A stretch of DNA of 64,000 nucleotides. Origin: Heterobilharzia americana (taxonomy: Eukaryota; Platyhelminthes; Trematoda; Strigeidida; Schistosomatidae). A program made the position numbers and the translations under genes. The stretch lies in contig OX104134.1 in NCBI GenBank assembly GCA_944470555.2, positions 69,868,678-69,932,677 on the forward strand, read 5' to 3'. Shown here piece after piece: positions 1-12,066 of this stretch; position 1 is the first letter of the stretch; the number at the start of each line of letters is the position of its first letter. The notes under the pieces were generated by a model, which was not told where the DNA came from, did not search any database, and saw only the letters and a list, made by a program, of their open reading frames with translations.

Positions 1-264
1 CCAGCTGAAGGACATAGTTGTCCAATAAGGTTTTCCCTGCTCACATAGTAGCGTGAAACAATGTTGGAATCTAAAACTTCAAAGGTAGCAGATGATGACT
101 TAGAATACTGATTTCCATTTAGATCTCTTCCTGTCACCTTTGTCTTGTTTTGGTTTGTGAGACGTAACTGCTGTAAGTTTTTAATCTTCATCAAGTCTGA
201 TCCGTGAGCTAAGTATCCAGTTTGGTCATCCGCTAACCATGGAAACCTTTACCCACCCAGTCTC

Positions 265-840
265 AGCCGACAGCTGCTACCTTGGTGTGGTAGTCAGACT
301 TGCATATCAAAATGACCCAGCAAGCTACGCTGGTGAAACGCTTGTTCCCTGTAGGTTCTTCCAGGCCAAAAAGGTCTGTTTGATAGCTGTAAGATGAAAA
401 GCAGTTACCGTTGTACTGTAAACTACTACACTATGGTGACGGCCTTGAGGGCAAAGTCATGCTGCTGCTAGCTGGATGGGGTCCGTCTTCCCAACGGAAG
501 GGAGGGTTAGAAAAAGTTCGCCTCAGAACTATAACACTTTTCCCAGACCTACGGTCTTTCGGTGCCCTGTGTTTGGGTCCCGTCTAGCCGGTGTTAGAAT
601 CATGAAACAACAAAACAACGTCCTGTGGAAGGCCGTGCGTGAGAGACCTCAAGTAGATGTTCCGGGGGCTCCACGATCACACAAATCTTTTAATCTATAA
701 GGTATCTTTAGAAGAGTAGCCTTCCATGGTGTGGACAGGTGGGAAGTGTCAATATCCCACACGTGCATAATAGTACAGAAGACTCAATCAAACGCTACCT
801 ATTCTCCTCTACTGTGTCTCCTCTTGGCATGAGAAGGCAA
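265..840 (+). mobile_element. LINE-B 5'-end fragment (3'-truncated)
   Basis: This stretch matches, base for base with gaps, the reverse complement of about 8860-9470, which is the 5' end of the antisense LINE-B copy inserted further along. Shared landmarks are the start around 'gctgctaccttgg', the 'cactatgg..ggcaaagtc' block and the short frame at 476-700 whose tail (RPQVDVPGAPRSHKS) parallels RPQADVRWALRSHKS in the other copy. The homology fades near 840, before the endonuclease region, so only the 5' UTR and start of the leader protein survive. No intact product is expected. Keeping the 5' end and losing the 3' end is the reverse of ordinary LINE truncation. Confidence 0.7.
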
Positions 841-3289
841 TAAAGTTTGCAGCGTAGAATTTTCTACTTAAAGACTTTGACAAGCGTTGACGAAGGATAT
901 CCGTGGTAACATCACCTTTAAGTCTCAGAACCATTAAAAGCATTTTCCTCGGAGCTGTCTGAATCTATTCTTTAGTCTTCTTCTCTTTCATATTTTATCA
1001 TATAAATTGGGATAGGTAGCCATTCTTGTTCGAAAAAATACAGTCACGAAGATTACCCATCCTAGTGGCTGAAAGGTGAGCACAAAGCCTACACCACTAT
1101 TTATGTCGTATTTTTGTATTTTATTTATTTATATTTTATTACATGTTCATCACTTAAGTTTACCAGATACCAAATCTTACTGTTCACTGCATTTTATAAA
1201 CACTAGTCAGATCACATTTTGTGTTACGTAATATCATTTCATTCCCTGTATGCACCTGTCGATTAAGTTTGACATTTGACCGAAAACTTATCTGAAACAT
1301 TTCATCATTTTACTTATATATTTTCTGATATACGACTGTGACAATGAGTCATCGAAAAGATATAGTTCAACACCAAATACTTAGTAGTTGAATAGTTTTC
1401 TCCCTTCAGTAATATAGCCGGTTAAACCAAACTTAAATAATTCAGTGGAAATAGTGTTGATTATATTGAGTATCATGGTTTCTACTATCTTAACTGTGGT
1501 TATCTAGGGTTCTCAGTTATATGCAGTTGGTAAAACAAGGCGACATGAAACCTAACTATAGAGCTTTCTGTCAATTAGGTTCAAATGTGTAACCGTAAAG
1601 AATGATTGTACATTTGTAGATCTACCGCACTGAATTTGTCTGCAACAAATTATTTACAACAGTAATGTAGGGATCGAAGAAACAGGTGAATGCAGCATTA
1701 TCTTGTTTTGTGCATCAGTTAAAGTAACTGCGATACTCGTGTATGCTTGCCATCTACAGTAGCCTGTTGCCTTTGAATCACTGGTCGTGTAATTGGGTTC
1801 CCTTTCGATTTTCCGTGAATACTTTAAAATATTATGCTATCTGTGAAAGCTGAACATGTGACGTGCTTCAGGCAGATTTTTAATAAAATGTATTACTTTT
1901 AAGGTCATGATAGTTTCCTACTGTGATGAAACGTTTTACCACTGTAATAGCTGTGACTTATTTGTTAGGGGTAAGGGAAAAATTGAAATAAAATGGTTGT
2001 CATTCGCTTATTTGTTGACTGCTGCCTTGAGTTTTCCCGTATATACTATAACTGCTTACAAGTAGTGTACGTCGAACAAATGACAATGTATCTTTCTTGT
2101 TTTAGTCCACTTTAATGTATATATTGACTCATTATGACTAGTGGTGTAGCAGTAAAGTATTTTCATAACCCTGAAACATTTCTGTTAGGTGAATTTTATT
2201 CTCTAATTAGAATTCTCTTGTCGAAGTGTTTTTCAACCTTTAATTGGTTGAAGAAACAGACTGAGTTCAACCTGTTTAATTGTCTGGATGATTTTCATTC
2301 AAATTAGAAATTAAGCTAGTAAATCACTTACATATTTGCGGAAACAATAAAGTGATTAGTGTAAGTTATGGTAGATTATTGTTGTTATTCATCAGTATGT
2401 TAAGATCACTTCTGAACTCAATTTCTTTCATATAATCGTAGATACTGATACACGTTCAGAAAGGTAAGGAACATTTTAATCACATTTAACCCAGCTGCTA
2501 CATCATTTGTAATTCTCTGACAAATCGATGTATATAATCTAATATAAAAATACTTCAGTGGTAAGTCCTCTGCTATCGTTTATATGCGAAGTGGTTTTGA
2601 ATCCTGGGGAAAATTTGTAATAGACTCCCCTCACTGTGAGTAGGAAAACTAGGTAAACACTTCCAGCTGCTGATGAACTTCTAACAGCTAACACTAGATA
2701 ATATATGAAAGGGATATGGTCTCATTACAGTTTTTCATGTACACCGCGTGGATTTACCCTTCCCTTTTCTTTTGGCATTTTTGGAAAAGTGCGATGTACT
2801 TCATCAAAATATTAACAGTTTTTTACAAACAATATACATGTGTGCTTCTTTATCTTTGTAGCCTTTCACTTGTAGGTGATTTTAAAAGTTTAATGGCAGG
2901 TATCCAGATTGCATCGAGGATTGAATTGGTCGTTGCCTAATTGTTACAATGATATGCGAAAAAGGATTTAGTGATGTTCATAACTGTGTTTAGCTCAGGG
3001 ATATAGTTATTTTTGTAGTGGTACCCCACAAAATCTGCGATTATACGTGACAGATAACTTGGTAGCTTTTTGAAAATCATCTTCAGTGCAACAGCACAAG
3101 TTCTTTTCCTTGCGTTTATTCATTCTCACAATCGTTTTTGCTTGCTGGAAATCCCTCTTGATGTGATAGAATGCGCATACCAACAAGTATCAAACTTGGA
3201 AGTCTAGTGGACCTCATTCACTTATTTATTTGTATTCTTCGACTCAACAAAATACTGTTACTCAATGAACAATCTTCTGTCTTTGTCAG
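841..3289. other. AT-rich stretch without a recognisable gene
   Basis: I see no long open frame with protein-like composition, no RNA gene and no repeat matching the families named elsewhere in this window. The short frame at 2716-2940 is rich in F, Y, L and S, as expected from chance in AT-rich DNA. Intron or intergenic sequence is the simplest reading. Confidence 0.5.
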
Positions 3290-3521
3290 CTACTCAATCA
3301 GCTATTGTATGTACTCCAAGTGCCTACAGATGTTTCGACTGCTGTCAAGCGGGAGAAAGAGCACATCAACACTTAAACAGTCTGTTCACAGTACGACTTT
3401 TCAACAGCTTATCTCAGTTGACTGGTCGAGTTATAAATCATTTTCAGATATTTCACTGTTTGGTGAAGAAGATTCTTATGAAACAAATCGTGATACTTCA
3501 GTCAGTGTAACTTCCTTATGA
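3290..3521 (+). CDS. Candidate spliced exon, product not recognised
   Basis: A pyrimidine-rich tract ending in CAG at 3287-3289 (ttctgtctttgtcag) is a good 3' splice site. Directly after it all three frames stay open for 28 codons or more. One ends at 3521 after a Ser/Thr-rich tail (SSGRKSTSTLKQSVH, then DISLFGEEDSYE). Another ends at 3510 and contains YRCFDCCQAGERAHQ. The third is short and ends REKEHINT. The frame cannot be decided from sequence alone and no domain is recognised. A terminal exon of a plus-strand gene is possible; chance openness is the alternative. Confidence 0.25.
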
Positions 3522-4162
3522 TAAGGCTGTCTGTGTTCAGCGGATAACGTATGCGAATTCAACACATTCAGATGGCCAAGTTACAAACACTCTTACAGTT
3601 CTAATCTGGATACAGTCGTACAATTATTTAAACAAGTTAGTTGGTAACGGCATTTTAAAAAAATTTTGGAACTATTCTTCGTACTTGTACAAGTAATTTG
3701 TGCAATATCGTTTTTATTCCATTGTGAAATCAAAAGCAAGTGATTTAGCGAAGAGGATTCTTTTTAATGAATTTATTCTCAAGGAAATATATTTGTAAAA
3801 TTCGAATAAGACAAATATTTTCTTTTCTAAACCAATGTTCAACTTACTCAAATCTAAACAGAGCGAGAACAATAGCCTTAGAAAATTAGCATGGATTCAT
3901 TTTATTTTGTGGTTTCTCATCAGCTGCTTACAACTTAAAACAACTTAAACACCCATTTATCCAGAGATGGAGTTGAATAAGAGGGGGAGGTAATCACATT
4001 CAACTTAGGAAAGGCTGAACAAAATATGTGAAAAAGATTTATGCTAGGGAGTAGAATTAAGATAATTAGGTCAAGCGTGTGAAATGTAAAGTAACGAAAG
4101 TCCAAATTGTATGAATCAACAATAAGTAAAAAGCACGATGGTTGCCAACAAAACAAAAGTCT

Positions 4163-4510
4163 TTATCATGGTAGGCAGACATTTATAACTGTTTCTTTCA
4201 GAACACATAAGTTTGGTTCTAATCGTTTAACTGCTAACGCTTCAGCGTAACGCGACAATTTTGAATTCATTTCCTCAATTATTTTGAACGATGTATGAAT
4301 ATCAACTGTCAATTTGGTGACGAGCAATATAGCCAATGAAGTCTTTTCCAACACTTAACTGCAAATTCCTTGGAATATGCTGAAACATGCAGTCATAAAC
4401 CCTTATTTCTGTTCCCCCGATGTATTTACTTTGGCAGGAACGTGTGAATTGGTTCATAGAACTGGATGTTACACGAAGAGCGGACTTGTCAACCTTTGAT
4501 TGTCTCAATG
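4163..4510 (-). mobile_element. Penelope-like element remnant, GIY-YIG region
   Basis: Two overlapping minus-strand frames (4302-4508 and 4166-4354) join by a frame change into a pattern typical of the C-terminal GIY-YIG endonuclease region of Penelope-like retroelements: CQSKYIGGTEIRV, then FQHIPRNLQ, then FKIIEEMN, SRYAEALAVKRLEPNLCV and finally TVINVCLP. The same order of blocks occurs in the Penelope-like copy at 44.9-45.45 kb (HTYIGRSNR, GEHVPKWL, RFAETITIHKFKPSL, LTLHLPW). Only this C-terminal part is present and it is frameshifted, so it is dead. The family name is inferred from motif order; Penelope-like elements are known in schistosomes. Confidence 0.55.
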
Positions 4511-4663
4511 AGCATTTCGTTCGGTAGAGTGCGTTTTTAACCTAGCAGCTGCTTTTTAAGGTAGCATTTACTCTCTAACTGGTTCTACCAGAAACATCAT
4601 CACCTTCGAAATCAAGATTTAGTAAAACAAGATTAGTCTCGACTATAACACACATTACGATTT

Positions 4664-4689
4664 AAGTCGGCACACTCTCGTGCCGACTT
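4664..4689. repeat. Perfect 10-bp stem hairpin next to array boundary
   Basis: The arms aagtcggcac and gtgccgactt pair perfectly around the 6-nt loop actctc. The hairpin is followed by a T-rich run and a splice-acceptor-like 'ttttttgtag' at 4693-4702. It is much more GC-rich than its surroundings and lies about 25 bp left of the point where identity with the tandem array begins. Confidence 0.8.
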
Positions 4690-4713
4690 CTTATTTTTTG
4701 TAGCAATTCAAGT

Positions 4714-4984
4714 CAACGGTGATCTACACCAGCTTGATAAGACTACCTCGGATTCTTACACACTGGCTAGTATCTAGCTATAGTTATGAAATGGTCGTTG
4801 AAAACGAAAAGGATAGGCAGACTAAAGTATCTTAGCCATAGCTGTAGCAGTAACATTTCTCACCTGCAGTGAAATCACAGAGTGAGCAATGTTGTAGTTA
4901 TACGTAGAGTGCCATATAAGTGAGGTAAGTCAGTCGATGCGGTTTGTAACTGAAATGCTTTGTCCACAACCAGATATTATCTAC
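4714..4984 (+). other. Left edge of array: spacer tail with possible terminal exon
   Basis: Identical to 15441-15711 and 22259-22529. Just upstream, at 4693-4702, is a pyrimidine tract ending TAG. The frame after it reads QVNGDLHQLDKTTSDSYTL and stops at a TAG near 4777, exactly as the C-terminus of the 102-codon frames at 15196-15504 and 22014-22322. Between 4702 and 4714 the sequence differs from the array copies at a few bases, one of them synonymous (GTC versus GTA), and further left it diverges. The duplicated block may therefore have captured the last exon and 3' UTR of a host gene. Confidence 0.4.
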
Positions 4985-5775
4985 CTGGTTAACTAGTTCA
5001 CTGGTTACTAGTCAGTCCTTAACCGGGATAAAGAGGGAAGGTTGGATACATAGGACTAGCAACCCTACCCCGTAAAACCAATCCAACCGCCAAAAAAAAA
5101 CTTCAAAGCATACACGAAATATAAAAATAAAAATCAACTTATTCCTCGCCGGAATCGGAGAAGCAAAATGACACCGGTTGGTGAAAAGCCTTCGGGAAGC
5201 CAGTTGGCCGATCTATCTTCTCTACTCTCGATCAAAACGAAAGTAAGGATGGGGACATGGAATGTCTGCATCATGTATGCACCTACCAAGGCTGCGCAGA
5301 TTGCCAAAGAGATGAGGAGATATAGCATGCAGGTGCTAGGAATCTGTGAAAGCAGATGGAATGTAAGTGGACTCTCCAAACTGTCAACTGGAGAGTCAAT
5401 AATCTACTCCGACATTGTGACCAAGACGACAACCACGGACAAGCACACTGAGTTTTGGAGTGGCTATCATGATGTCCTCAACAGCATCAAAGGCTCTCAT
5501 GCAGTGGGAACCATCACAGCAAGATTCAACTCCAAAAGAAGAAAAGTTACAATCATTCAATGCTACGTTACGCTATGCACCTAAAATCAATCAATATCAA
5601 CATACGACCAGGCATTACTGCGTAATGATCCCAGTTGCCACAATTCATATCAGTACATCAAGTAAAAAGGTAGTGAAGTGCAAGAGGAAGATAAGAAAAT
5701 TCAGTCAAAAGAAATATAAAGTACGAAAAGAGAGAAACGAAGAATGAGGAAACGGTGAGATTAGGTATAGCGTTG

Positions 5776-6297
5776 TTAAGATGAGGATAATGTGTGTATA
5801 CATCTGCGCCACTGACATCCGTTCTCAGCCATGCCATCACCTAAAGTCTCCAAACACTGGTTTCTCTTGTCCCGCAGGCCCCAACCACCTAGTCTGCATC
5901 GACCTACATGGCTCAAACCAACAGTCAGAGACTTCATGCATTGGTGACATGTTTTAGTCTGGCCACCTCCGGCCTTTTTCCAGCCTGGACTTACTTCGAC
6001 CAACATTGTGTGACGAGGCAATCGACGACTAGGCAGACGTAATACGTGTCCCAACCATCTCAGTCGATGAAGGTTTATAACCTCGTCAACTGATTTGCTT
6101 CAACTCCCTAAAACTCTACGCCTGACGTCTGCGTTACTCACGTGGTGACACCACGGAATACAGTCTATGCTACGAAGGCAACGGTGGTCAAATACTTGAA
6201 GCCTTCTCATGTCTTCCACTTTCAATGGCCATGTTTCACAGCCATACAGTAGAACAGAGCGGACTGCTGTGCAGTACACGCGACCCTTAATAGACAA
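5776..6297 (-). pseudogene. LINE-B C-terminal region
   Basis: The frame 6100-6297 holds GRVYCTAVRSVLLYGCETW, the conserved block after the RT palm in LINEs. The frame 5776-6054 continues with MGHVLRLPSRRLPRH, GGGQTKTCHQCMKSLT and GRCRLGGWGLRD and ends in the element's stop. The same C-terminal and 3' UTR blocks recur in the LINE-B pieces at 46.0, 58.3 and 61.2 kb, which supports family membership. The two frames are out of register with each other and with the RT frame. Confidence 0.75.
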
Positions 6298-6447
6298 ACG
6301 AATATCACGGCGGCGCCATAGGTGGCGAAAGCCAATCGAGCCTTTTGTATCCGTGCAGAAATCTCATCGGCAACTAACCCACCGGGTTGATCCTACTTCC
6401 CAGGTAAGTGAAGTGGTCAACACACTCAACCACTTCACTCTCTATTG

Positions 6448-7992
6448 TTAACCGCGGTACCGCTGAAGACCAGTCCTGGAGCAAAAATTTGCATTTGGGT
6501 GGTGAAAATCGCATCCCAAACTTCCACTCAAAGTGTTCAGAAGACTCTGCATCTTGTCAGCGTCTTCACCTAACAGGACTATGTCATCTGCATATTCTAG
6601 ATCTAAGGAAAATTCACCTGCGATTAGGTCAACGTCTTTGTAATTAGGTGACGAGAGGGAAACCTCCATAAGAATATCTATGATAAAATTAAATAAGAAT
6701 GGGGATAGTGGGCATCCTTGACGGACACCACTTGATGAGTATAGCTCCCTGGACAACTCACCATAGGCTCTAACATGCCCACAAGTGTTCGAGTAGAGAG
6801 CTTTCAATAAGGTGATGTACTTACTAGGCACGCCTTTCAGTGACAGACACTGCCATAAGACTTCTCGATCAACGGAGTCAAATGCCGCCTTCAGGTCGAG
6901 AAATACAGCTATTGTCGGGCGTCTGTAAGCATGCCTATGTTCCAGGACCTGGCGCAGTGTGAATATTTGGTCGATACATCCACGGCCAGGTCTAAAGCCT
7001 GCCTGGTTTTCTCGGGCTTGCTGTTCCCGAGCTCCACTCAGGCGTCGGAGAATTATAGAACTTAGGATCTTAGACACTATGTTTGTCAGGCTGATTCCTC
7101 TGTGGTTATCACAAGAGGACTTCTCGCCTTTCTTGAAGACTGGGATGATGAGTGACTTAGACCAGTCGGAGGGGATCGTATTTGATTCCCATATACTGGC
7201 TAACACTTCCGTTAGCCTGACTAAGAGAACTCTACCACCATTCTTGTATACCTCAGCAGGTAGTCCGTCTGGTCCTGCTGCCCTTTCCCGTTTCAGGCTA
7301 CCTACCGCTTTCTCAACTTCTTCTAGTGTTGGGGGACCTGTCTCTATGTCCCATTCAGGGTCCGACTGGATAGCGGGCAGCGCAATGGTGGCTGGAGGCC
7401 AGTTAAACTGTTCCTCAAAGTGTTCTGCCCATCGTCCCAGTCGCCTTCCCTGCGAGTGAATCGCAGATCCGTCCTTCTCCGCTATAACCTCACTAACTGT
7501 TGTTGACCATTTCCCCCCAGTCTCCTTAATAAGTCTAAATAACTGTCTACTGTTACCGATCGCCGCTGCCTTTTCCATCTCTTTAGCCTTTGCTGCCCAC
7601 CACTGTTCACGATCGTTGCGCAGACTTTTCGTCAGTTTATTTTTAAGTTGCGCTCGCTCTTCATTGTACTCAGAGCCTGCAGGGATGCATTCACGTGCAT
7701 CCATTAGTTTGGAAGAAGCTGCTGATATCCACTGGCTCTTTTTAGCCATTATTTTGGAGTCGGCTACAGTCTCCAGTGCTGCTTTTACAGTAGACTGAAG
7801 ATGGCACCAAGCTTCTTCTGGATGAGTGACAGTCTTTTGTTCCGATAACTGCCTAGCCAACTTCTCACTGAACACGGCTTTGGTGTTTTCGTTGTCCAGC
7901 AGAACTCGTAGTGGTTTTGTTGCCAAATTTTTTCTACGTCCATTGAGACGCAGGCATATACGTGCTCGGACCAACGCATGATCGCTGTCCAA
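6448..7992 (-). pseudogene. LINE-B reverse transcriptase domain, 514-codon open stretch
   Basis: This is the longest open frame in the window. It starts within the end of the endonuclease (DSDHALVRARI), crosses a basic linker, and holds a full set of reverse transcriptase blocks: AAGPDGLPAEVYKNGG, NHRGISLTNIVSKI, VFLDLKAAFDSVD, GVRQGCPLSPFLFN and the catalytic LEYADDIVLLGE. A frame change near 6530 ends the homology; the thumb and C-terminus continue in other frames at 6100-6297 and 5776-6054. The catalytic aspartates are intact, so decay here is mainly by indels. The frame begins inside the endonuclease, so its apparent start Met is not a true start. Confidence 0.85.
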
Positions 7993-9265
7993 ACACGTAC
8001 TCCAGAAGGAGCGGCAGTCTTCCAGCGATGACTAATAGCAATGTGGTCTATCTGTGTCCATCGCTGAGTCGAGCTCGGTGGACGCCAGGTCAGACAGTGC
8101 CTTTCTTTATGTCTGAAATTTGTGCTGGCTAAAAATAGGCGGTTATCTGAGCATAGTTGTAATAGGCGATCACCGTTATCTGTACGTTCAGCTGGGATTC
8201 CGAAAGTGCCACCTAAGTGCCTTTCTGCCTCACTCAGTCTACCCACCTGTGCGTTGAGGTCACCTGCAACAACCACTACGTCCGAACGTTTGGCTTTCGA
8301 GAGGAGGTTAGACAGTTTATGGTAGAACTCGTCCTTCACTTCATCCGAACTACAGTCAGTGGGTGCGTAAGCAGAGATTACAAAGAGACAACGGCGAGTC
8401 TCACTATTCCTTTTAGTTCTCACTGTGCCGTTCAGCTCCATAGCGCAGAGGCGACTATCAACTGGGATCCAGTCTAGTAGTGAGTTTTCTGCCCTAGTGC
8501 TTAGTGCTATGTTTACACCTGCAAGACCACGAGAGCTAGCTATCGAATCTCCAGAAACTCGAAGGGTGAATTTTGCGGATTCACCAGATTGGTCAGGAGA
8601 ATAACCACACTTGGGTCCTGTATGCGTGTCTCACAAACACAGCACACATCCATGCCCCGAGTTGCTAGACTTTGCCAACGAAGCCTGTTGACCAATTTGA
8701 CGGAGGGTGAGGACATTGAAGGCTCCAATATGTAATTTGGAGCGTGGTTTAAGGAGACCAGGGATGCTGTTCTGTGGACTCAGATCGTTGTCGAAGGCTG
8801 CAGAGGTAGGAGAAATTGAAGATGATGCAGTATCCTTAATTGAGAGACGTGAAGGAAGATTAGAAGGTAATGATGGAGGAGGAGGATAGCAGTCAGAAGA
8901 AACTTGAGTGCTGACAGAGTTGTGAGGGCGGTTGACACTTCCCGGCTGCCCACACCGTGGAAGGCTATTTCTTCTTAAGGTACCTGAAAGAGATTTGTGT
9001 GACCGCAGAGCCCATCGGACATCTGCTTGAGGCCTGTCACACCCAGCCTTTTGAGTATGATTATTTTGAACTTTTGTATTTTTGGGGCCGGATGGTCGAA
9101 AGGAAACGACAAATGAACCAAAACCGCCGGCCCGGCAGACCGTCGGGCATCGTGGAGTGTGCAAATTTTGGAGGCAAGGTTTTCTAACCCCCCCTCCAAT
9201 GAAAAGGCAGCACCAGCATGGCACTGCTGGTCATCTAAGACAAACACCCTACTGCTGTCACACAC
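7785..9265 (-). pseudogene. LINE-B leader and APE endonuclease domain, frameshifted
   Basis: Three minus-strand frames overlap in series. 8631-9224 has a Pro/Ser-rich leader, then HIGAFNVLTLRQIGQQ, the start of the endonuclease fold. 8540-8728 has GMDVCCVCETRIQDPS. 7785-8441 has ISAYAPTD, VAGDLNAQVG, NGDRLLQLCSDN and TQIDHIAIS. These are the usual APE-type motifs in the usual order, and the closing SDHALV lies at the start of the next frame. Frame changes near 8660, 8450 and 7985 separate them. The domain would nick target DNA for target-primed reverse transcription, but this copy cannot make it whole. Confidence 0.8.
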
Positions 9266-9498
9266 CCTCCAGTTAGCAGCGGTACGACTTCGCCCTCAGA
9301 CCCCCAACATAGTGCAGCTAATTACACCACAAGGCTAACTGCTTTTTGTCTAACCATTATATAACAGATATTTCTGAGACGGTAGGATCCAAAAGGAACA
9401 CGCGCTCCAATAGCATAGCCCACTAGGTCATTGGAATATGCAAGCCCGACCACCACGATGAGGTAGCAGACATCGATCGAAATATTCAACAACAAAAA

Positions 9499-12066
9499 AT
9501 GCGGATGAAGAGAAGGAGGAATTCTATACACAACTGCAATCAGTACTAGACAAGACTCCAGTTGGCGACATCAAAATCCTAATGGTTGGGGTGACATGAA
9601 TGCCAAACTCGGAGTGGACAACACAGGAAGAGAACCAACCGGTGAAATGAATGAGAACGGAGAACTGTTTGCAGATTTCTGTGCATTCAACTTTTTGGTG
9701 ATTGGAGGCACTGTGTACAAACACAAGGATATTCACAAGGCAGCGACATGGACTTCACCAGATGGACACATTAAAAATCAGATCGACTTCATCTCAATCT
9801 CAAGAAAGTGGAGACGTAGCCTACTAGACACAAGATCAGACCAAGAAGAGGAGCAGATGTAGGTTCACACCACTCACTATCCAGTACAAAGAACCTTCCA
9901 AATCAAGTGGAAAGCCTTCAAAGAAGTTGGTGGTAGACCACAGTTCAACTTCCACATCCAGAAACAGAAGGACAGAACTACAAAAGACATCTTCACATCA
10001 GTCACCCATCAGGACAAAATCGGAGACATTGAGCAACATCCTGAAAAATCGTGCGTGGAAGAACACTGGAACTCTTTGAAAGCTATGTGGATAGGAACCT
10101 GCATAACCGTAATAGGAAGGAAGAGGAAACAAGACAAGGAATGGATCTCGGTGGACACATGGAAGCTGATAGCTGAGGGTGAGGAAGATGGCGAAGCAGA
10201 AGATGAACCAGTGCAAGGATGCACAACGAAAAGAAGAACTGAGTACAACGTAAAAACGATTGGACAAAGAAGTGAAGAAGAGTGTGCGCAAAGACAAAAC
10301 ACACTTACCTCTACGACACATTGACAAGTGAGGCAGAACAGGCTGCTGGTAGGAGAGACCTGACAACACTATATCAAATAACCAGGTTACTATCCGGGAA
10401 GAGATCAACGCAGACGAAACCAATGAAAGATAATGAAGGAAACCTAGTTACTGAAGAGGAGAAACAAAAGAAACAATGGGCTGACCACTTCAAAAAACTG
10501 TTGAATCGACCACCACCGCCAACTGGAACTCGTCCAGAAATATCACCAGCAACGGCAGAACTACCAGTGAACACATGCCCTCCGACAAAAGCAGAAGTCA
10601 TGAATGCTATAAAACTGCCTAAATCTGGGAAAGCAGAGGGACCAGATGGAATTCTTCCAGAAGCACTGAAAACAGACGCAGAGACAACAGTGGACATGCT
10701 CACACCACTACCGCAGAAGGTCCGAAAGGAAGGATACTTTTCGATTGGAAGAAGGGCTACCTTGTGAAACGCCCAAAGAAGGGAGACCTACACCTTTGCA
10801 AAAACTAGGGAGGAATCATGCTGCTGTCTACCTCAAGCAAAATATTATGCCGCATTATCCTGGAGCGACTAAAGGATGCGCTGCATTCAAAATTACGACC
10901 GGAACAGACCGGCTGGCTTCAGGAAGAAAAAATCATGTGCACATCAAATTGCAACACTACGTATCATCATTGAACAGAGTATAGAACGGCAGTCAACTCT
11001 CTACCTCAACTTTATCGACTTTGAAAAGGCCTTCGACCGAGAAGTAATTTGGCAGTTGCTTCAACACTACGAAGTGCCACAAATCTTTATCAACCTCATT
11101 CAACAGCTATATGAAGACGCCACATGCCAGGTGATCCACAATGGGAAGCTCAGTGACGCCTTTGAAGTGAAGACAGGAGTAAGACAAGGTTGCCTACTAT
11201 CACCCATGATCTTCCTGATTATGATGGACTGGATCATGCAGCAAACCGTGAGGAGCGAGAAGATGGGGATACACTGGTTGGACCGATGAAAAGAGCCTAG
11301 AAGATTTGGACTTCGCCGACGATGATTTATATCTGATGTATCGCTGCACAAACTCGAAGATCTGCAGGTGAAAACTAACAAGTTGACAGAAGAGGCAGCG
11401 AAAACGGGACTTCAAGTGAATGTAGAGAAGACAGATGTGATGAAGACACCCAACCAACAAAAACAAGCACCAATCACCATTAACAGGAGAAACCTAAAGG
11501 AAGTAATCTCTTTCACCTGCCTACCTACCTAGACAGCATCGTTTCAACTACGTGCGGCACAGACCAGGATGTCAAAACCAGGAACGGAAAGGCAGCAAGA
11601 CAGGCTTTCATTAACCTGGAACGAGTGTGGAGATCTACTGCACTCCACTCAGCGTATAGCGTGAACAAGTCAGTGCTTCCATTTGATGGCTCAGAAACTT
11701 GACGCGTTACGAAAAGCTATTCCAACAAACTACAGACATTCATCAACAGCTGCCGCCTACGCTCACTCGATACTGAAGATCGGATGGCCAGAATAGTAAG
11801 AATAAGCAACAACGAACTCTAGCCAGGCAACGAACCAACCAAGAGCCTACAGCACAACAAATATGCAGAAAGAAGTGGAGATGGATCGAGCATGCACTGA
11901 GACGACCATTCGGGGACATCACGCGCCAGAGCCTCGAGTGGAACCCAAAGGGGAACGACGAGTTGGGCGTCCGAGGGTGACATGGAGATGGTGTGAGGAA
12001 GAAATGAGAGCTTCTGGGTTGTCGAGGAGCCAGGTCCAAAAGATTGCAGAGAACAGAGTGCAATAA
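9499..12066 (+). pseudogene. LINE-A copy 1 endonuclease end, RT and C-terminus
   Basis: The frames 9596-9862 (rest of the endonuclease, NGELFADFCAFN and NQIDFISIS), 10282-10767 (RT fingers, GKAEGPDGILPEALK), 10876-11289 (RT palm, YLNFIDFEKAFD and GVRQGCLLSPMIF) and 11863-12066 (GRPRVTWRWCEEEM) follow each other in different frames. The palm motif FADDD lies near 11310, out of frame with the preceding block. At least five frame changes are present, so no polyprotein can be made. Against copies 2 and 3 this copy has scattered single differences (near 9887, 10040, 10830, 11119 and 11342). Confidence 0.8.

Larger units (their letters stand above)
5584..9494 (-). mobile_element. LINE-B copy inserted antisense into LINE-A
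   Basis: Copies 2 and 3 of LINE-A read straight through this point (...cacctacaaataatgcgg...), so the 3.9 kb between about 5584 and 9494 is an insertion. Read on the minus strand it is a nearly full-length second LINE: 5' region 9494-9270, leader and endonuclease 9265-7980, reverse transcriptase 7980-6448, C-terminal region 6300-5776, and 3' UTR down to 5584 ending in a ttgattgatttt-type tail. No clear target-site duplication is visible at the two edges. Several frameshifts interrupt it. It resembles SR/Perere-type elements of schistosomes, by inference from motifs. Confidence 0.85.

Noticed and set aside
3905..3925. ctcatcag resembling an antisense hammerhead core
   Set aside because: No gaaa partner strand, no stems and no cleavage triplet nearby.
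4664..4700. Rho-independent-type terminator (hairpin plus T-run)
   Set aside because: The window is eukaryotic nuclear DNA; the resemblance is structural only.
10055..10324. Frames on both strands opposite the LINE-A linker and RT (also at 16819-17241 and 23637-24059)
   Set aside because: The minus-strand ones are shadows of the LINE-A coding strand, with low-complexity Ser/Phe/Leu composition.
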